Shown here in pieces: positions 57,191 to 64,000 of a stretch of 64,000 nucleotides of DNA. Source of the DNA: JBDXHU01 sp039989475 (GTDB lineage Bacteria; Pseudomonadota; Gammaproteobacteria; Pseudomonadales; Halieaceae); contig JBDXHU010000009.1 in assembly GCA_039989475.1 (NCBI GenBank), positions 248,001-312,000 of the forward strand, read 5' to 3'. Below the pieces are notes generated by a model. The model saw only the letters and a list, made by a program, of their open reading frames with translations. It searched no databases and was not told the DNA's origin. How positions within the stretch are numbered: the stretch's first letter is position 1; the number at the start of each line of letters is the position of its first letter. A program made the position numbers and the translations under genes.

Positions 57191-57892
57191 TTAACTGCCC
57201 TTGTAGTGACTGTCGAGGAAACCGCGCAAACGGTCAGCCCAGACTCTCATCATGCGACGCGCTTCCGAGGTATTGGTAACTCGATTGCTCCACATCATGG
57301 TGCCACCAGCCCGGCGCGCTGCCCGGCGATCAACGGCGCGACCGATGATGGCGCCGCTGGAAGAGTCGAATAGCTCGAGAAATATGGTCGCAGAACCGGC
57401 GGTGGTACTGAGCTGACGCGTGCGACCCGCGGTATTGGTATCGGGTGCCGTCACATCCAGATCGACAATTGACGCGCGCACCACCAGCACGTCTTCGCCG
57501 ACCACGTCGACAATTTCATAGCCATCGTTCGCTTCCAGCGCCTCGATAAACACGTCCTTGAGTAAGTCGGCCACCGCGACTCGAATCCGCTCCTTGTCCC
57601 GGGCGCTGACCCGACTGGCGCGATTTCGATTCTGGTCTCGCAACCAGTTCGGCTGGAATGAAACCTGGGGGTCGAGCACCGCAACACGCTTGTATACGCT
57701 GAAATCCGCGTCGGGATCGATATAGGCCAGGGCCATTTTTGCGCCCTCGATTTTCTTCAGACCATCAAAGCTCATGGCGCTGTCCGCGTCATCGGCCAGG
57801 GCCACGGGCGCGGTAAACAGCAATAGAGACAAGGTTGCAGCGGCCAGCGCGGACCAGGATTTCTGCAGAAAGCTTGCACTGTTGTCAGTCAT
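57191..57892 (-). CDS. DUF3313-family exported protein
   Basis: A 233-residue exported protein: signal peptide (about 1-33, ending ALA-DDADS), then the DUF3313 domain (LDPQVSFQPNWLRDQN, LLKDVFIEALEANDGYEIVDVVGEDVLVVRASIVDLDV). ATG 57892 was chosen for AAGGAG 7 nt upstream; the frame continues upstream without that motif. Function of the family is unknown; a periplasmic or lipid-associated role is likely. Confidence 0.82.
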   Translation of the reverse strand: MTDNSASFLQKSWSALAAATLSLLLFTAPVALADDADSAMSFDGLKKIEGAKMALAYIDPDADFSVYKRVAVLDPQVSFQPNWLRDQNRNRASRVSARDKERIRVAVADLLKDVFIEALEANDGYEIVDVVGEDVLVVRASIVDLDVTAPDTNTAGRTRQLSTTAGSATIFLELFDSSSGAIIGRAVDRRAARRAGGTMMWSNRVTNTSEARRMMRVWADRLRGFLDSHYKGS

Positions 57893-57923
57893 TGTTAACT
57901 CCTTGTTGAATCGGCCGGGGGAC

Positions 57924-58751
57924 TTACCTTTTTTTAGCAGTGCCACGACGTTTTGACAACTGCCGCTGGGAACGTTCCTTCTCCCCGGGCGTCAGCTGTT
58001 CCGGCAGTTTGGGGTCGAGGCCAGCCTGGCGATAGATATCTTTCACTTCCTTGCGATCAAAGTCCACATACATGCCCTGCTTGACCTTCGAGGGAATAAA
58101 TACATTGCCGTAACGGGTGCGCTTGAGACGCGACACGACGCAGTCCTGGGACTCCCAAAGACGCCGTACCTCGCGAGTGCGGCCCTCCATGATCACCACG
58201 TAATACCAGTGGTTGGAGCCTTCGCCGCCACCATCCTGGATGTCGGTAAAGCGGGCCATGCCATCCTCCAGCATGACACCCTCGTGCAGTATTTTCAGGG
58301 TTTCCTCGGACACTTCGCCCTTCACCCGCACCATGTATTCGCGTTCAATATTGGAGGAGGGATGCATCAGGGCGTTGGCCAGCTCACCGTCGGTGGTAAA
58401 CAGCAAAAGACCACTGGTATTGAAGTCGAGCCGGCCCACCGAGATCCAGCGGCCACTCTTGAGTTTTGGCAGCCGATCAAACACCGTCTTGCGCCCTTCC
58501 GGATCCTTGCGCGAGCACACTTCGCCGGGTGGCTTGTGATAGAGCAAAACCCGGGTCTTGCCGGCATCGCCCAACTCCAGGGCTTTACCGTCGACGGCGA
58601 TATCGACGCCATAGGCAACGCGGTCGCCCAGGGTCGCCAGCTTACCGTCGACCCGTATGCGGCCCGCTTCTATCCAGCGTTCCATCTCGCGACGGGAACC
58701 AACGCCGGCACGGGCCAGCACTTTTTGCAGTTTCTCGCCGGCTTCAGCCAT
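57924..58751 (-). CDS. rluB: Ribosomal large subunit pseudouridine synthase B
   Basis: A 275-residue pseudouridine synthase of the RsuA/RluB/E type. S4 RNA-binding domain first (about 5-65, EKLQKVLARAGVGSRREMERWI), then the catalytic GRLDFNTSGLLLFTTDG (catalytic Asp within). It should isomerise U2605 of 23S rRNA. The start at 58751 overlaps the scpB end by 8 nt; the longer frame upstream runs through scpB repeats and is not part of the protein. The basic tail (SQRQLSKRRGTAKKR) is typical. Confidence 0.93.
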   Translation of the reverse strand: MAEAGEKLQKVLARAGVGSRREMERWIEAGRIRVDGKLATLGDRVAYGVDIAVDGKALELGDAGKTRVLLYHKPPGEVCSRKDPEGRKTVFDRLPKLKSGRWISVGRLDFNTSGLLLFTTDGELANALMHPSSNIEREYMVRVKGEVSEETLKILHEGVMLEDGMARFTDIQDGGGEGSNHWYYVVIMEGRTREVRRLWESQDCVVSRLKRTRYGNVFIPSKVKQGMYVDFDRKEVKDIYRQAGLDPKLPEQLTPGEKERSQRQLSKRRGTAKKR

Positions 58752-59433
58752 GTTCGCGGTCTTCGGGTTCTTCATCAGGTGCCGCTGAAGGCTCTTCATT
58801 AAGTTCCGCTGAGGGCTCTTCATTAAGCTCCGCTGAGGGCTCTTCCTCACCGTCGTTGGCGCTGAATTCCGGTAGCGGCTCGAACCCAAGTTCGGCGGTG
58901 AGGGTATCCAGGTCGCGAATCTCAGCAAGTGCCGGCAACTGGTCCAGGTTTTTCAGGTTGAAATAGTCCAGGAAGCTGCGCGTGGTTGCGTACATGGCCG
59001 GACGCCCGGGGACGTCGCGATGACCTACCACTCGAATCCAGTCGCGCTCGTGCAGGGTCTTAATGATATTGCTGCTCACTGCCACGCCACGGATTTCCTC
59101 AATCTCGCCACGGGTAATCGGCTGGCGGTAGGCGATCAGAGACAGCGTTTCCAGCAGGGCGCGGCTATAGCGCGTCGGCCGCTCCACCCAGAGCCGGGCA
59201 ATCCAGTTACTTAGCTCCTGGCGTACCTGGAAACGGTAACCACTGGCTACTTCCTGCAATTCAAAGCCGCGGTCCTCACAGCGCGCCGCGACTTCCAATA
59301 AGGCGGAGCGGATATCAGCGTTGGCGGGGCGCTCGTGTTCCTCGAACAAATCCGCCATATTCTGAACCGTCAGCGGCTTGCCGGCGGCGAGAATGGCGCC
59401 CTCAAGAATCTGCACCAGTCCGGTTTCTGCCAT
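58744..59433 (-). CDS. scpB: Segregation and condensation protein B with repeat tail
   Basis: A 229-residue ScpB, the winged-helix dimeric partner of ScpA in the SMC complex. Family core 1-185 (EGAILAAGKPLTVQNMADLF, RYSRALLETLSLIAYRQPITRGEIEEIRGVAVS). After residue ~190 it ends in tandem EEPSAELN repeats of 24 bp, of variable length, beyond the normal end. It lies between scpA (5-nt gap) and rluB. Confidence 0.94.
   Translation of the reverse strand: MAETGLVQILEGAILAAGKPLTVQNMADLFEEHERPANADIRSALLEVAARCEDRGFELQEVASGYRFQVRQELSNWIARLWVERPTRYSRALLETLSLIAYRQPITRGEIEEIRGVAVSSNIIKTLHERDWIRVVGHRDVPGRPAMYATTRSFLDYFNLKNLDQLPALAEIRDLDTLTAELGFEPLPEFSANDGEEEPSAELNEEPSAELNEEPSAAPDEEPEDREHG
58767..58851 (-). 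repeat. 24-bp tandem repeats in the scpB tail
   Basis: About three and a half copies of a 24-bp unit (58791-58814, 58815-58838, partial on both sides) encode EEPSAELN. Also the upstream region of the longer rluB frame. Confidence 0.85.
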
Positions 59434-59438
59434 CGCTG

Positions 59439-60449
59439 TTACCCTTCCTCTTCTATGTTGTCTTCCGGGTCATCATCGACCCGGGCCTTAACGTGGATGG
59501 GACCGAAGCCCTCGGTCTGCACAATCTCCACCAGTGATTCCTTGATCAGCTCCATGATCGCCAGGAAGGTAACCACCACACCAAGGCGACCCTCCTCCAC
59601 CTTGAACAGCGACACAAAGGGCACAAACTGGCTACCACGCAGCGTGTCCAGCACATCGGACATGCGCTCACGCGTCGACAGTGCCTCGCGCTGGATATGA
59701 TGGTGTTCGTACATCTCGGCCCGACGCAAAACTTCGCCCAGGGCTACCAATAATTCGCGCATATCGACGTCGGGGTCGGGACGACTGCGATCCAGGTCCG
59801 GCGGCTCAGCCGATACCGTAAAGGTCTCGCGCCCGAGTCGCGGCAGTTCATCAATCTCTTCCGCTGCCTTCTTGAAGCGCTCGTATTCCTGCAATCGCCT
59901 GATCAGCTGTGCACGCGGGTCTTCCTCGTCCTCATCGATCTCGGAGGAGCGCGGCAGCAGCATCCGCGACTTGATCTCTGCCAGCATGGCTGCCATCAGC
60001 AGGTATTCGGCGGCCAACTCGAATTGCATGGCATCCATCAGCTCCACGTACTGCATATACTGCTCGGTGATAGCTGACACGTCGATTTCGAGAATATCGA
60101 TATTCTGGCGGCGAATCAGGTACAGCAACAAGTCCAGCGGCCCTTCGAAGGCCTCCAGGAACACTTCCAGCGCCCGCGGCGGGATATAGAGATCCTTGGG
60201 CAACTCAGTAACCGCCTGGCCCAGGACGACAGCAAACGGCATCTCGCCCTGCTGGGGCGAGGTGCGCAACTCAGCCAGGCCCGGTGAAGCCGCCATCTGC
60301 TCCGCCGCCACAGCCTGGTCAGCGCCCTGGTCGGCAGTAGTTAAAGGGCTTTCGCTTTCGGTTGCGGCTGGATTCTGCGCGGCCTCGACCGCGTTTTGCG
60401 CTGTGTCGTCCGCGGCTGATTCGGCGGATTTATCGACTGATTCGCTCAC
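59439..60449 (-). CDS. scpA: Segregation and condensation protein A
   Basis: A 336-residue ScpA (kleisin), bridging SMC heads. About 95 extra polar, Ala/Glu-rich residues precede the conserved N-domain that begins near LEVFLEAFEGPLDLLLYLIRRQNIDILEI; the C-domain is the winged-helix end (VVTFLAIMELIKESLVEIVQ). The long N-terminal tail has no domain, and a later start is possible. Paired with scpB. Confidence 0.93.
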   Translation of the reverse strand: MSESVDKSAESAADDTAQNAVEAAQNPAATESESPLTTADQGADQAVAAEQMAASPGLAELRTSPQQGEMPFAVVLGQAVTELPKDLYIPPRALEVFLEAFEGPLDLLLYLIRRQNIDILEIDVSAITEQYMQYVELMDAMQFELAAEYLLMAAMLAEIKSRMLLPRSSEIDEDEEDPRAQLIRRLQEYERFKKAAEEIDELPRLGRETFTVSAEPPDLDRSRPDPDVDMRELLVALGEVLRRAEMYEHHHIQREALSTRERMSDVLDTLRGSQFVPFVSLFKVEEGRLGVVVTFLAIMELIKESLVEIVQTEGFGPIHVKARVDDDPEDNIEEEG

Positions 60450-60542
60450 TGATTACTCGCTTATCTGGCAAGCGGGCATTATAACCCCGAGCATCAAAGC
60501 GCCGCCAGCGACAAACCGCTTTTTGCGGCGTGAAAGCGCCAT

Positions 60543-61169
60543 TCAAGCCGTCAGGAAGGGTTCCACCTCACCTTTGCCGCTGCGCACCAGCTCAGGCACC
60601 CCGCTGGACAGGTCGATGACCGTGGTTGGCTCCATGCCGCAGTAGCCCCCATCTATCACCAGGTCAACCTCGTGCTCCAGCAGCTGCCGGATATCATAGG
60701 GATCAATCAGCGGGTATTCATCATCCGGCATGATCAGGGTCACACTCATCAGCGGTTCGCCAAGGCCCGCCAGCAGCTCCAGCGCAATAATATTGTCAGG
60801 CACGCGCAGTCCGATGGTTTTACGCTTGGGGTGCTTGAGCCGGCGCGGAACCTCGGAGGTTGCCTCGAGGATAAAGGTATAGGGGCCCGGCGTATTGTTG
60901 CGCAATAAGCGATAAGCGGCGTTATCCACCCGCGCATAACTCGCCAGCTCGGACAGGTCGCGACACACCAGGGTGAAATTGTGATTATTGTCCAGCCGGC
61001 GGATGCGGCGGATGCGATCCAGGGCATTCTTGTCGCCAATATGGCAGCCCAGCGCATAGGCGGAGTCGGTGGGATAGGCAATCACACCACCGGCGCGCAC
61101 GATATCCACCGCCTGGTTGACCAGGCGCTTCTGCGGATTGACCGGATGGACCTGGAAAAACTGGCTCAC
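60543..61169 (-). CDS. yciO: YciO/Sua5-family threonylcarbamoyl-AMP synthase-like protein
   Basis: A 208-residue YrdC/Sua5-domain protein with GGVIAYPTDSAYALGCHI (about 28-45) and KRKTIGLRVPDN (about 136). By length and position beside rnm and scpAB it is the YciO type, related to but distinct from TsaC of the tRNA t6A pathway; its activity is less certain. It overlaps rnm by 4 nt. Confidence 0.9.
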   Translation of the reverse strand: MSQFFQVHPVNPQKRLVNQAVDIVRAGGVIAYPTDSAYALGCHIGDKNALDRIRRIRRLDNNHNFTLVCRDLSELASYARVDNAAYRLLRNNTPGPYTFILEATSEVPRRLKHPKRKTIGLRVPDNIIALELLAGLGEPLMSVTLIMPDDEYPLIDPYDIRQLLEHEVDLVIDGGYCGMEPTTVIDLSSGVPELVRSGKGEVEPFLTA

Positions 61170-62005
61170 GCCCCCGTCCCCGCTTGCACCAGGGAAACAA
61201 AGGCCGGTAGCCGGGTCACGTCGACACCGAGGCTGGGACCATATTCCCAGTGACGGTGAAAATCGCTGCCGGCCGATACGGACAAATCGAAATCCTGGGC
61301 CAATTTACACAGGTCGATAGTCTGGTCCGCGGTTTGCCGGCCAGAATAGACCTCCAAACAGCTACCGCCAGCCCGGCGGAAGTCTGTCAGCAGGCGCTTC
61401 AATTTCATGCGGGTCATGCGGTATTTCAAGGGGTGAGCCAGGATCGCCGTGCCACCGGCGGCGGTGATCCATTCAGTGACTTCCGCCAATTCCGGCCAGA
61501 AGCTCTTCACATCACCCACCTTGCCCGCGCCCAGGTAGCGGTCGAAAGCCTCATTGGCATCGGCCACGTGACCCGAGGCGACCATCCAGGCCGCAAAGTG
61601 GGGCCTGCCGATCTGGCTGATGCCGGCCTTTTCGCGGGCGCCATGCAGGGCACCCGGCATGCCTTTTTTCTCCAGTTTTTCGGCTATTTTGGCGGCGCGC
61701 TCACGGCGCGCCTGGTCCAGCCGCTCCAGGCCGGCCGCCAGCTGCGGATGCTCGATATCCATATCCAGGCCGACCACATGCACGGTGGCAGCACCCCAGA
61801 CACAGGAAAGCTCCACCCCCGCCAGCAACTGAAATCGCTCAGGCAGCGCCTCGTCACTGGCCAGCAGCTCGCGATAACCGGCCACGGTGTCGTGGTCGGT
61901 GAGGGCAAACTGTTGCACGCCCGCCGCAATCGCCTGCCGCAACAGCTCTTTTGGTGACAGCTCGCCGTCGGAAGCATGACTATGGGTATGGAAATCAATT
62001 ATCAT
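61166..62005 (-). CDS. rnm: PHP-domain 5'-3' exoribonuclease/phosphatase (RNase AM, TrpH-like)
   Basis: A 279-residue PHP-domain protein: DFHTHSHASDGELSPKEL (first metal site, about 3-20), LTDHDTVAGY (about 35-44), ILAHPLKYR (about 198) and SAGSDFHRHWEYG (about 249-261). E. coli RNase AM matures the 5' ends of 23S, 16S and 5S rRNA precursors and has 3',5'-bisphosphatase activity. Divergent from the yciB gene (56-bp gap). Confidence 0.9.
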   Translation of the reverse strand: MIIDFHTHSHASDGELSPKELLRQAIAAGVQQFALTDHDTVAGYRELLASDEALPERFQLLAGVELSCVWGAATVHVVGLDMDIEHPQLAAGLERLDQARRERAAKIAEKLEKKGMPGALHGAREKAGISQIGRPHFAAWMVASGHVADANEAFDRYLGAGKVGDVKSFWPELAEVTEWITAAGGTAILAHPLKYRMTRMKLKRLLTDFRRAGGSCLEVYSGRQTADQTIDLCKLAQDFDLSVSAGSDFHRHWEYGPSLGVDVTRLPAFVSLVQAGTGA

Positions 62006-62061
62006 GGGCGAGCATTATCCAGACTCTCCGTTTCCTGTTCCAGTAAGAGATTCCCAAAAAC

Positions 62062-62688
62062 ATGAAGCAACTGGCGGAATTAGTTCCCCTGATATTGTTT
62101 TTCATCGCCTACCAGATGAAGGGCACGACAATTGAACTTGGCGAATGGTCCCACACCTTCGATGGCATTTTCTCGGCCACGGCGGTGCTCATCATCGCCA
62201 CCTCACTGCAGGTGCTGCTGACCTGGCTGTTGACCCACGAGCTGGAAAAGCGACTGCTGTGGTTACTGGCAGCGGTATTGATCTTCGGTGGCGCCACCCT
62301 GATCTTTCGTGACCAGACCTTTATTTTCTGGAAGCCCACCGTGTTCAACTGGGCCCTGGCACTGGTCTTTGGCGGCAGCCACTTCATCGGTGAGCGCAAC
62401 CTGATGGAGCGCACGCTGGGTCACCAGTTGCAACTGCCGCACCAGGTCTGGGTCAAGCTGCTGTGGCTCTGGGTGGGCAACTTTACCCTCGTCGGCGCCC
62501 TCAACCTGATCGTGGCCTACCAGTTTGGCGAGGACTTCTGGGTCAGCTACAAACTCTATTCCGCCCTCGGCTTCACCCTGTTGCTGACTATTGTCACCGC
62601 CCTCATCATCGCACCGCATATGCAGGACGAGGACGGAGCGCCAGTCGCTGACAAGGCCGCCAGCGATCCTCTCCCCAAAACCGAGTAA
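62062..62688 (+). CDS. yciB: YciB/IspZ-family inner-membrane protein
   Basis: A 208-residue polytopic membrane protein with five or six TM helices (for example LVPLILFFIAYQM, 8-20). Matches the intracellular-septation-type YciB family (FWKPTVFNWALALVFGGSHFIGERNLMERTLG is its core). Needed for envelope integrity in E. coli. Adjacent to yciI as usual. Confidence 0.92.
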   Translation: MKQLAELVPLILFFIAYQMKGTTIELGEWSHTFDGIFSATAVLIIATSLQVLLTWLLTHELEKRLLWLLAAVLIFGGATLIFRDQTFIFWKPTVFNWALALVFGGSHFIGERNLMERTLGHQLQLPHQVWVKLLWLWVGNFTLVGALNLIVAYQFGEDFWVSYKLYSALGFTLLLTIVTALIIAPHMQDEDGAPVADKAASDPLPKTE

Positions 62689-62697
62689 GAACAAAGC

Positions 62698-62997
62698 ATG
62701 TATTACGCCATTATCAGCGAAGACGTCACCGACAGCCTGCCCCTGCGACAGCAGGCGCGCCCGGACCACCTGGCCCGGATGGAGATACTCATAGCCGAGG
62801 GCCGCTTGCTGGCCGCTGGCCCCCACCCCGCCCTGGACACTGAAGATCCCGGCCCGGCGGGCTTCACCGGCAGCCTGATCATCGCTGAATTCGAGAGCTT
62901 GCAGGCGGCCCAGGCCTGGGCCGATGCCGACCCCTATGTGGCCGCCGGCGTTTACGCCAATGTGGTGGTCAAACCCTACAAAATCGTTTTACCGTGA
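62698..62997 (+). CDS. yciI: YciI-family protein
   Basis: A 99-residue ferredoxin-like YciI protein with the conserved His in RPDHLARMEIL (about 21-31) and Asp in WADADPYVAAGVY (about 78-90). Function unclear; often fused to or paired with sigma factors, here directly downstream of yciB (10-nt gap). It overlaps the next gene by 4 nt (GTGAATAA region). Confidence 0.9.
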   Translation: MYYAIISEDVTDSLPLRQQARPDHLARMEILIAEGRLLAAGPHPALDTEDPGPAGFTGSLIIAEFESLQAAQAWADADPYVAAGVYANVVVKPYKIVLP

Positions 62998-63695
62998 ATA
63001 AGGACTACACCGTGCACAAACACTTTTTCGCCCCGCTGCTGGGGCTGCTGTTGGCCAGCCTGCCACTGGCAACCCTGGCCCAGGAAATCCGTTATATCAG
63101 CGATACCCAGTACATTCCGGTGCGCAGTGGCCAGGGCAGCCAGTATCGTATCGTGCACCGTGGCATCCCCAGTGGCACCCGGGTGACGGTGTCGGAAAGC
63201 AATGCAGAGACCGGTTACTCCCAAATCACCACCGATCGCGGCACCAGCGGCTGGGTCCGCAGCCAGTACCTGATGAGCGAGGTTCCCGCCAAGATTCGCC
63301 TGAGCGAGCTGGAGGCGAGAAATGAAGCGCTGATGGGCGATGAAAACAGCCTTCGGTCGCAGCTGGTAGACATGCAAAACGGCAACGCCGAATTGCGTGC
63401 GCAGCTGCAGGAGACGACAGGCAAGCTGAAAAAAGTCTCCAGCGAACTCACCGAAGTGCGACGCATTTCCAGCAATGCACTGAGCCTGGATAGCAGCAAT
63501 CGGCGCCTGGCGGAGGAAACTGAAGTCATGCGCACCCGTCTCGAGGTACTGGAGGCAGACAACCGCCGGCTCAAGGACTCGGAAGAGAACCAGGCCTTTT
63601 TTAACGGCGTCCTGGCAGTATTGCTTGGCGTCATAATTGCCCTGCTGGTACCGCGGCTTAGACCCAAGCCCCGTAGCAGTTCCAGCTGGGCCTGA
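62994..63695 (+). CDS. SH3-domain exported protein (TIGR04211/YgiM-like)
   Basis: A 233-residue protein: signal peptide (1-29, LLGLLLASLPLATLA), bacterial SH3 domain (30-98, VRSGQGSQYRIVHRGIPSGTRV and TSGWVRSQYLM), a coiled coil (100-200, LSELEARNEALMGDENSLRSQL) and a C-terminal TM helix (about 205-223). Typical of YgiM-like proteins bound to the inner membrane, with the SH3 domain in the periplasm. Alternative start codons exist just downstream of 62994. 4-nt overlap with yciI. Confidence 0.88.
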   Translation: MNKDYTVHKHFFAPLLGLLLASLPLATLAQEIRYISDTQYIPVRSGQGSQYRIVHRGIPSGTRVTVSESNAETGYSQITTDRGTSGWVRSQYLMSEVPAKIRLSELEARNEALMGDENSLRSQLVDMQNGNAELRAQLQETTGKLKKVSSELTEVRRISSNALSLDSSNRRLAEETEVMRTRLEVLEADNRRLKDSEENQAFFNGVLAVLLGVIIALLVPRLRPKPRSSSSWA

Positions 63696-63711
63696 GGAGG
63701 AAACACAGTCA

Positions 63712-64000
63712 ATGAAGCAGATAATTGGAATATTTTTTCTGGCGATGATCGCGCTACAGGCCAGCGCCAAGGACCCCGAGGTGCTGTTCAAGACCTCAGA
63801 GGGCGAATTCACTGTACGCCTGTTCGCCGACCAGTCGCCGGTTACAGTGGAGAACTTCCTCGCCTACGTCGACAGCGGCTTTTACGATGGCACTATTTTT
63901 CACCGGGTCATTCCCCGTTTCATGATACAAACCGGCGGCTTCAATCCCGGCATGAAGGAAAAGCGCAACAACCCCCCTATTATCAACGAGGCGAAAAACC
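63712..64000 (+). CDS. ppiA: Periplasmic cyclophilin-type peptidyl-prolyl isomerase (partial)
   Basis: The first 96 codons of a cyclophilin, cut by the window end. Signal peptide (1-19, FFLAMIALQASA), then VLFKTSEGEFTVRLFADQSPVTVENF and FYDGTIFHRVIPRFMIQTGG, the catalytic FHRxxxxFMxQ core. Periplasmic PpiA by signal. GAGGAGG precedes the ATG at 63712. Not ppiB, because of the signal peptide. Confidence 0.9.
   Translation, partial: MKQIIGIFFLAMIALQASAKDPEVLFKTSEGEFTVRLFADQSPVTVENFLAYVDSGFYDGTIFHRVIPRFMIQTGGFNPGMKEKRNNPPIINEAKN

Noticed and set aside
58752..58928. Upstream extension of rluB (59 codons)
   Set aside because: It runs antiphase through the scpB tail repeats (SPQRSLMK-type repeats), so it is a by-product.

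Overview
The window looks like chromosomal DNA of a moderately GC-rich marine-type gammaproteobacterium, near the Pseudomonas/Cellvibrionales-Halieaceae group. The evidence is gene order: thrS-infC-rpmI-rplT-pheS-pheT-ihfA-merR-tRNA-Pro, gyrA-serC-pheA-tyrA-aroA-cmk-rpsA-ihfB-lapA-pyrF, and gyrA next to mtaD-ubiG-mupP-yciK are all arrangements known from pseudomonads and relatives. The family-level placement is inference.

Bases 1 to about 10,790 are an AT-richer accessory island ending at the 3' end of a tRNA-Pro(GGG) gene. It carries, left to right: a phosphoribosyltransferase-like gene open at the window edge plus a two-TM partner; on the opposite strand a retron-type reverse transcriptase with an Xre-type HTH partner and an 80-codon gene, preceded by a strong promoter and a ~300-nt structured leader that is the best candidate for the retron ncRNA; an ATPase + HNH nuclease pair of Septu (PtuA/PtuB) type; a 1.4-kb gene-free stretch full of perfect inverted repeats; then two different tyrosine recombinases and a small excisionase-like gene. 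This is a compact anti-phage defence cargo on a tRNA-targeted integrative element. The retron-like operon, with its unassigned ncRNA, and the phosphoribosyltransferase/2TM pair facing it are the most interesting content.

Bases 10,800-21,000 are the translation/aminoacylation block on the minus strand (acylase lipoprotein, merR-type gene, ihfA, pheT, pheS, rplT, rpmI, infC with an ATT start, thrS). Bases 21,000-29,800 are a patchwork: a FitA/VapC-like toxin-antitoxin pair, a VOC protein, a Cys-rich membrane protein, a two-subunit solute:sodium symporter, tRNA-Val, uvrB, tRNA-Asn and a DUF2799 lipoprotein. This patch is sprinkled with short REP-like repeats. Bases 29,800-36,400 hold lineage-specific surface or regulatory proteins (Glu/Pro-rich zinc-ribbon membrane protein, HAF-repeat protein, UrcA-family protein, DHH phosphoesterase).

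Bases 36,400-52,000 run on the minus strand: a reduced surface-polysaccharide locus (WbpM-, WbpL- and WbpV-like), comEA-like, pyrF, lapA, ihfB, rpsA, cmk, aroA, tyrA, pheA, serC, gyrA. Bases 52,100-57,200 run rightwards (mtaD-like, ubiG, mupP, yciK, a hydrolase). Bases 57,200-62,000 run leftwards (DUF3313, rluB, scpB, scpA, yciO-type, rnm/PHP). The window closes with yciB, yciI, an SH3-domain protein and a partial periplasmic cyclophilin on the plus strand. Start codons were moved from the longest open frame wherever a ribosome binding site or family length argued for it.
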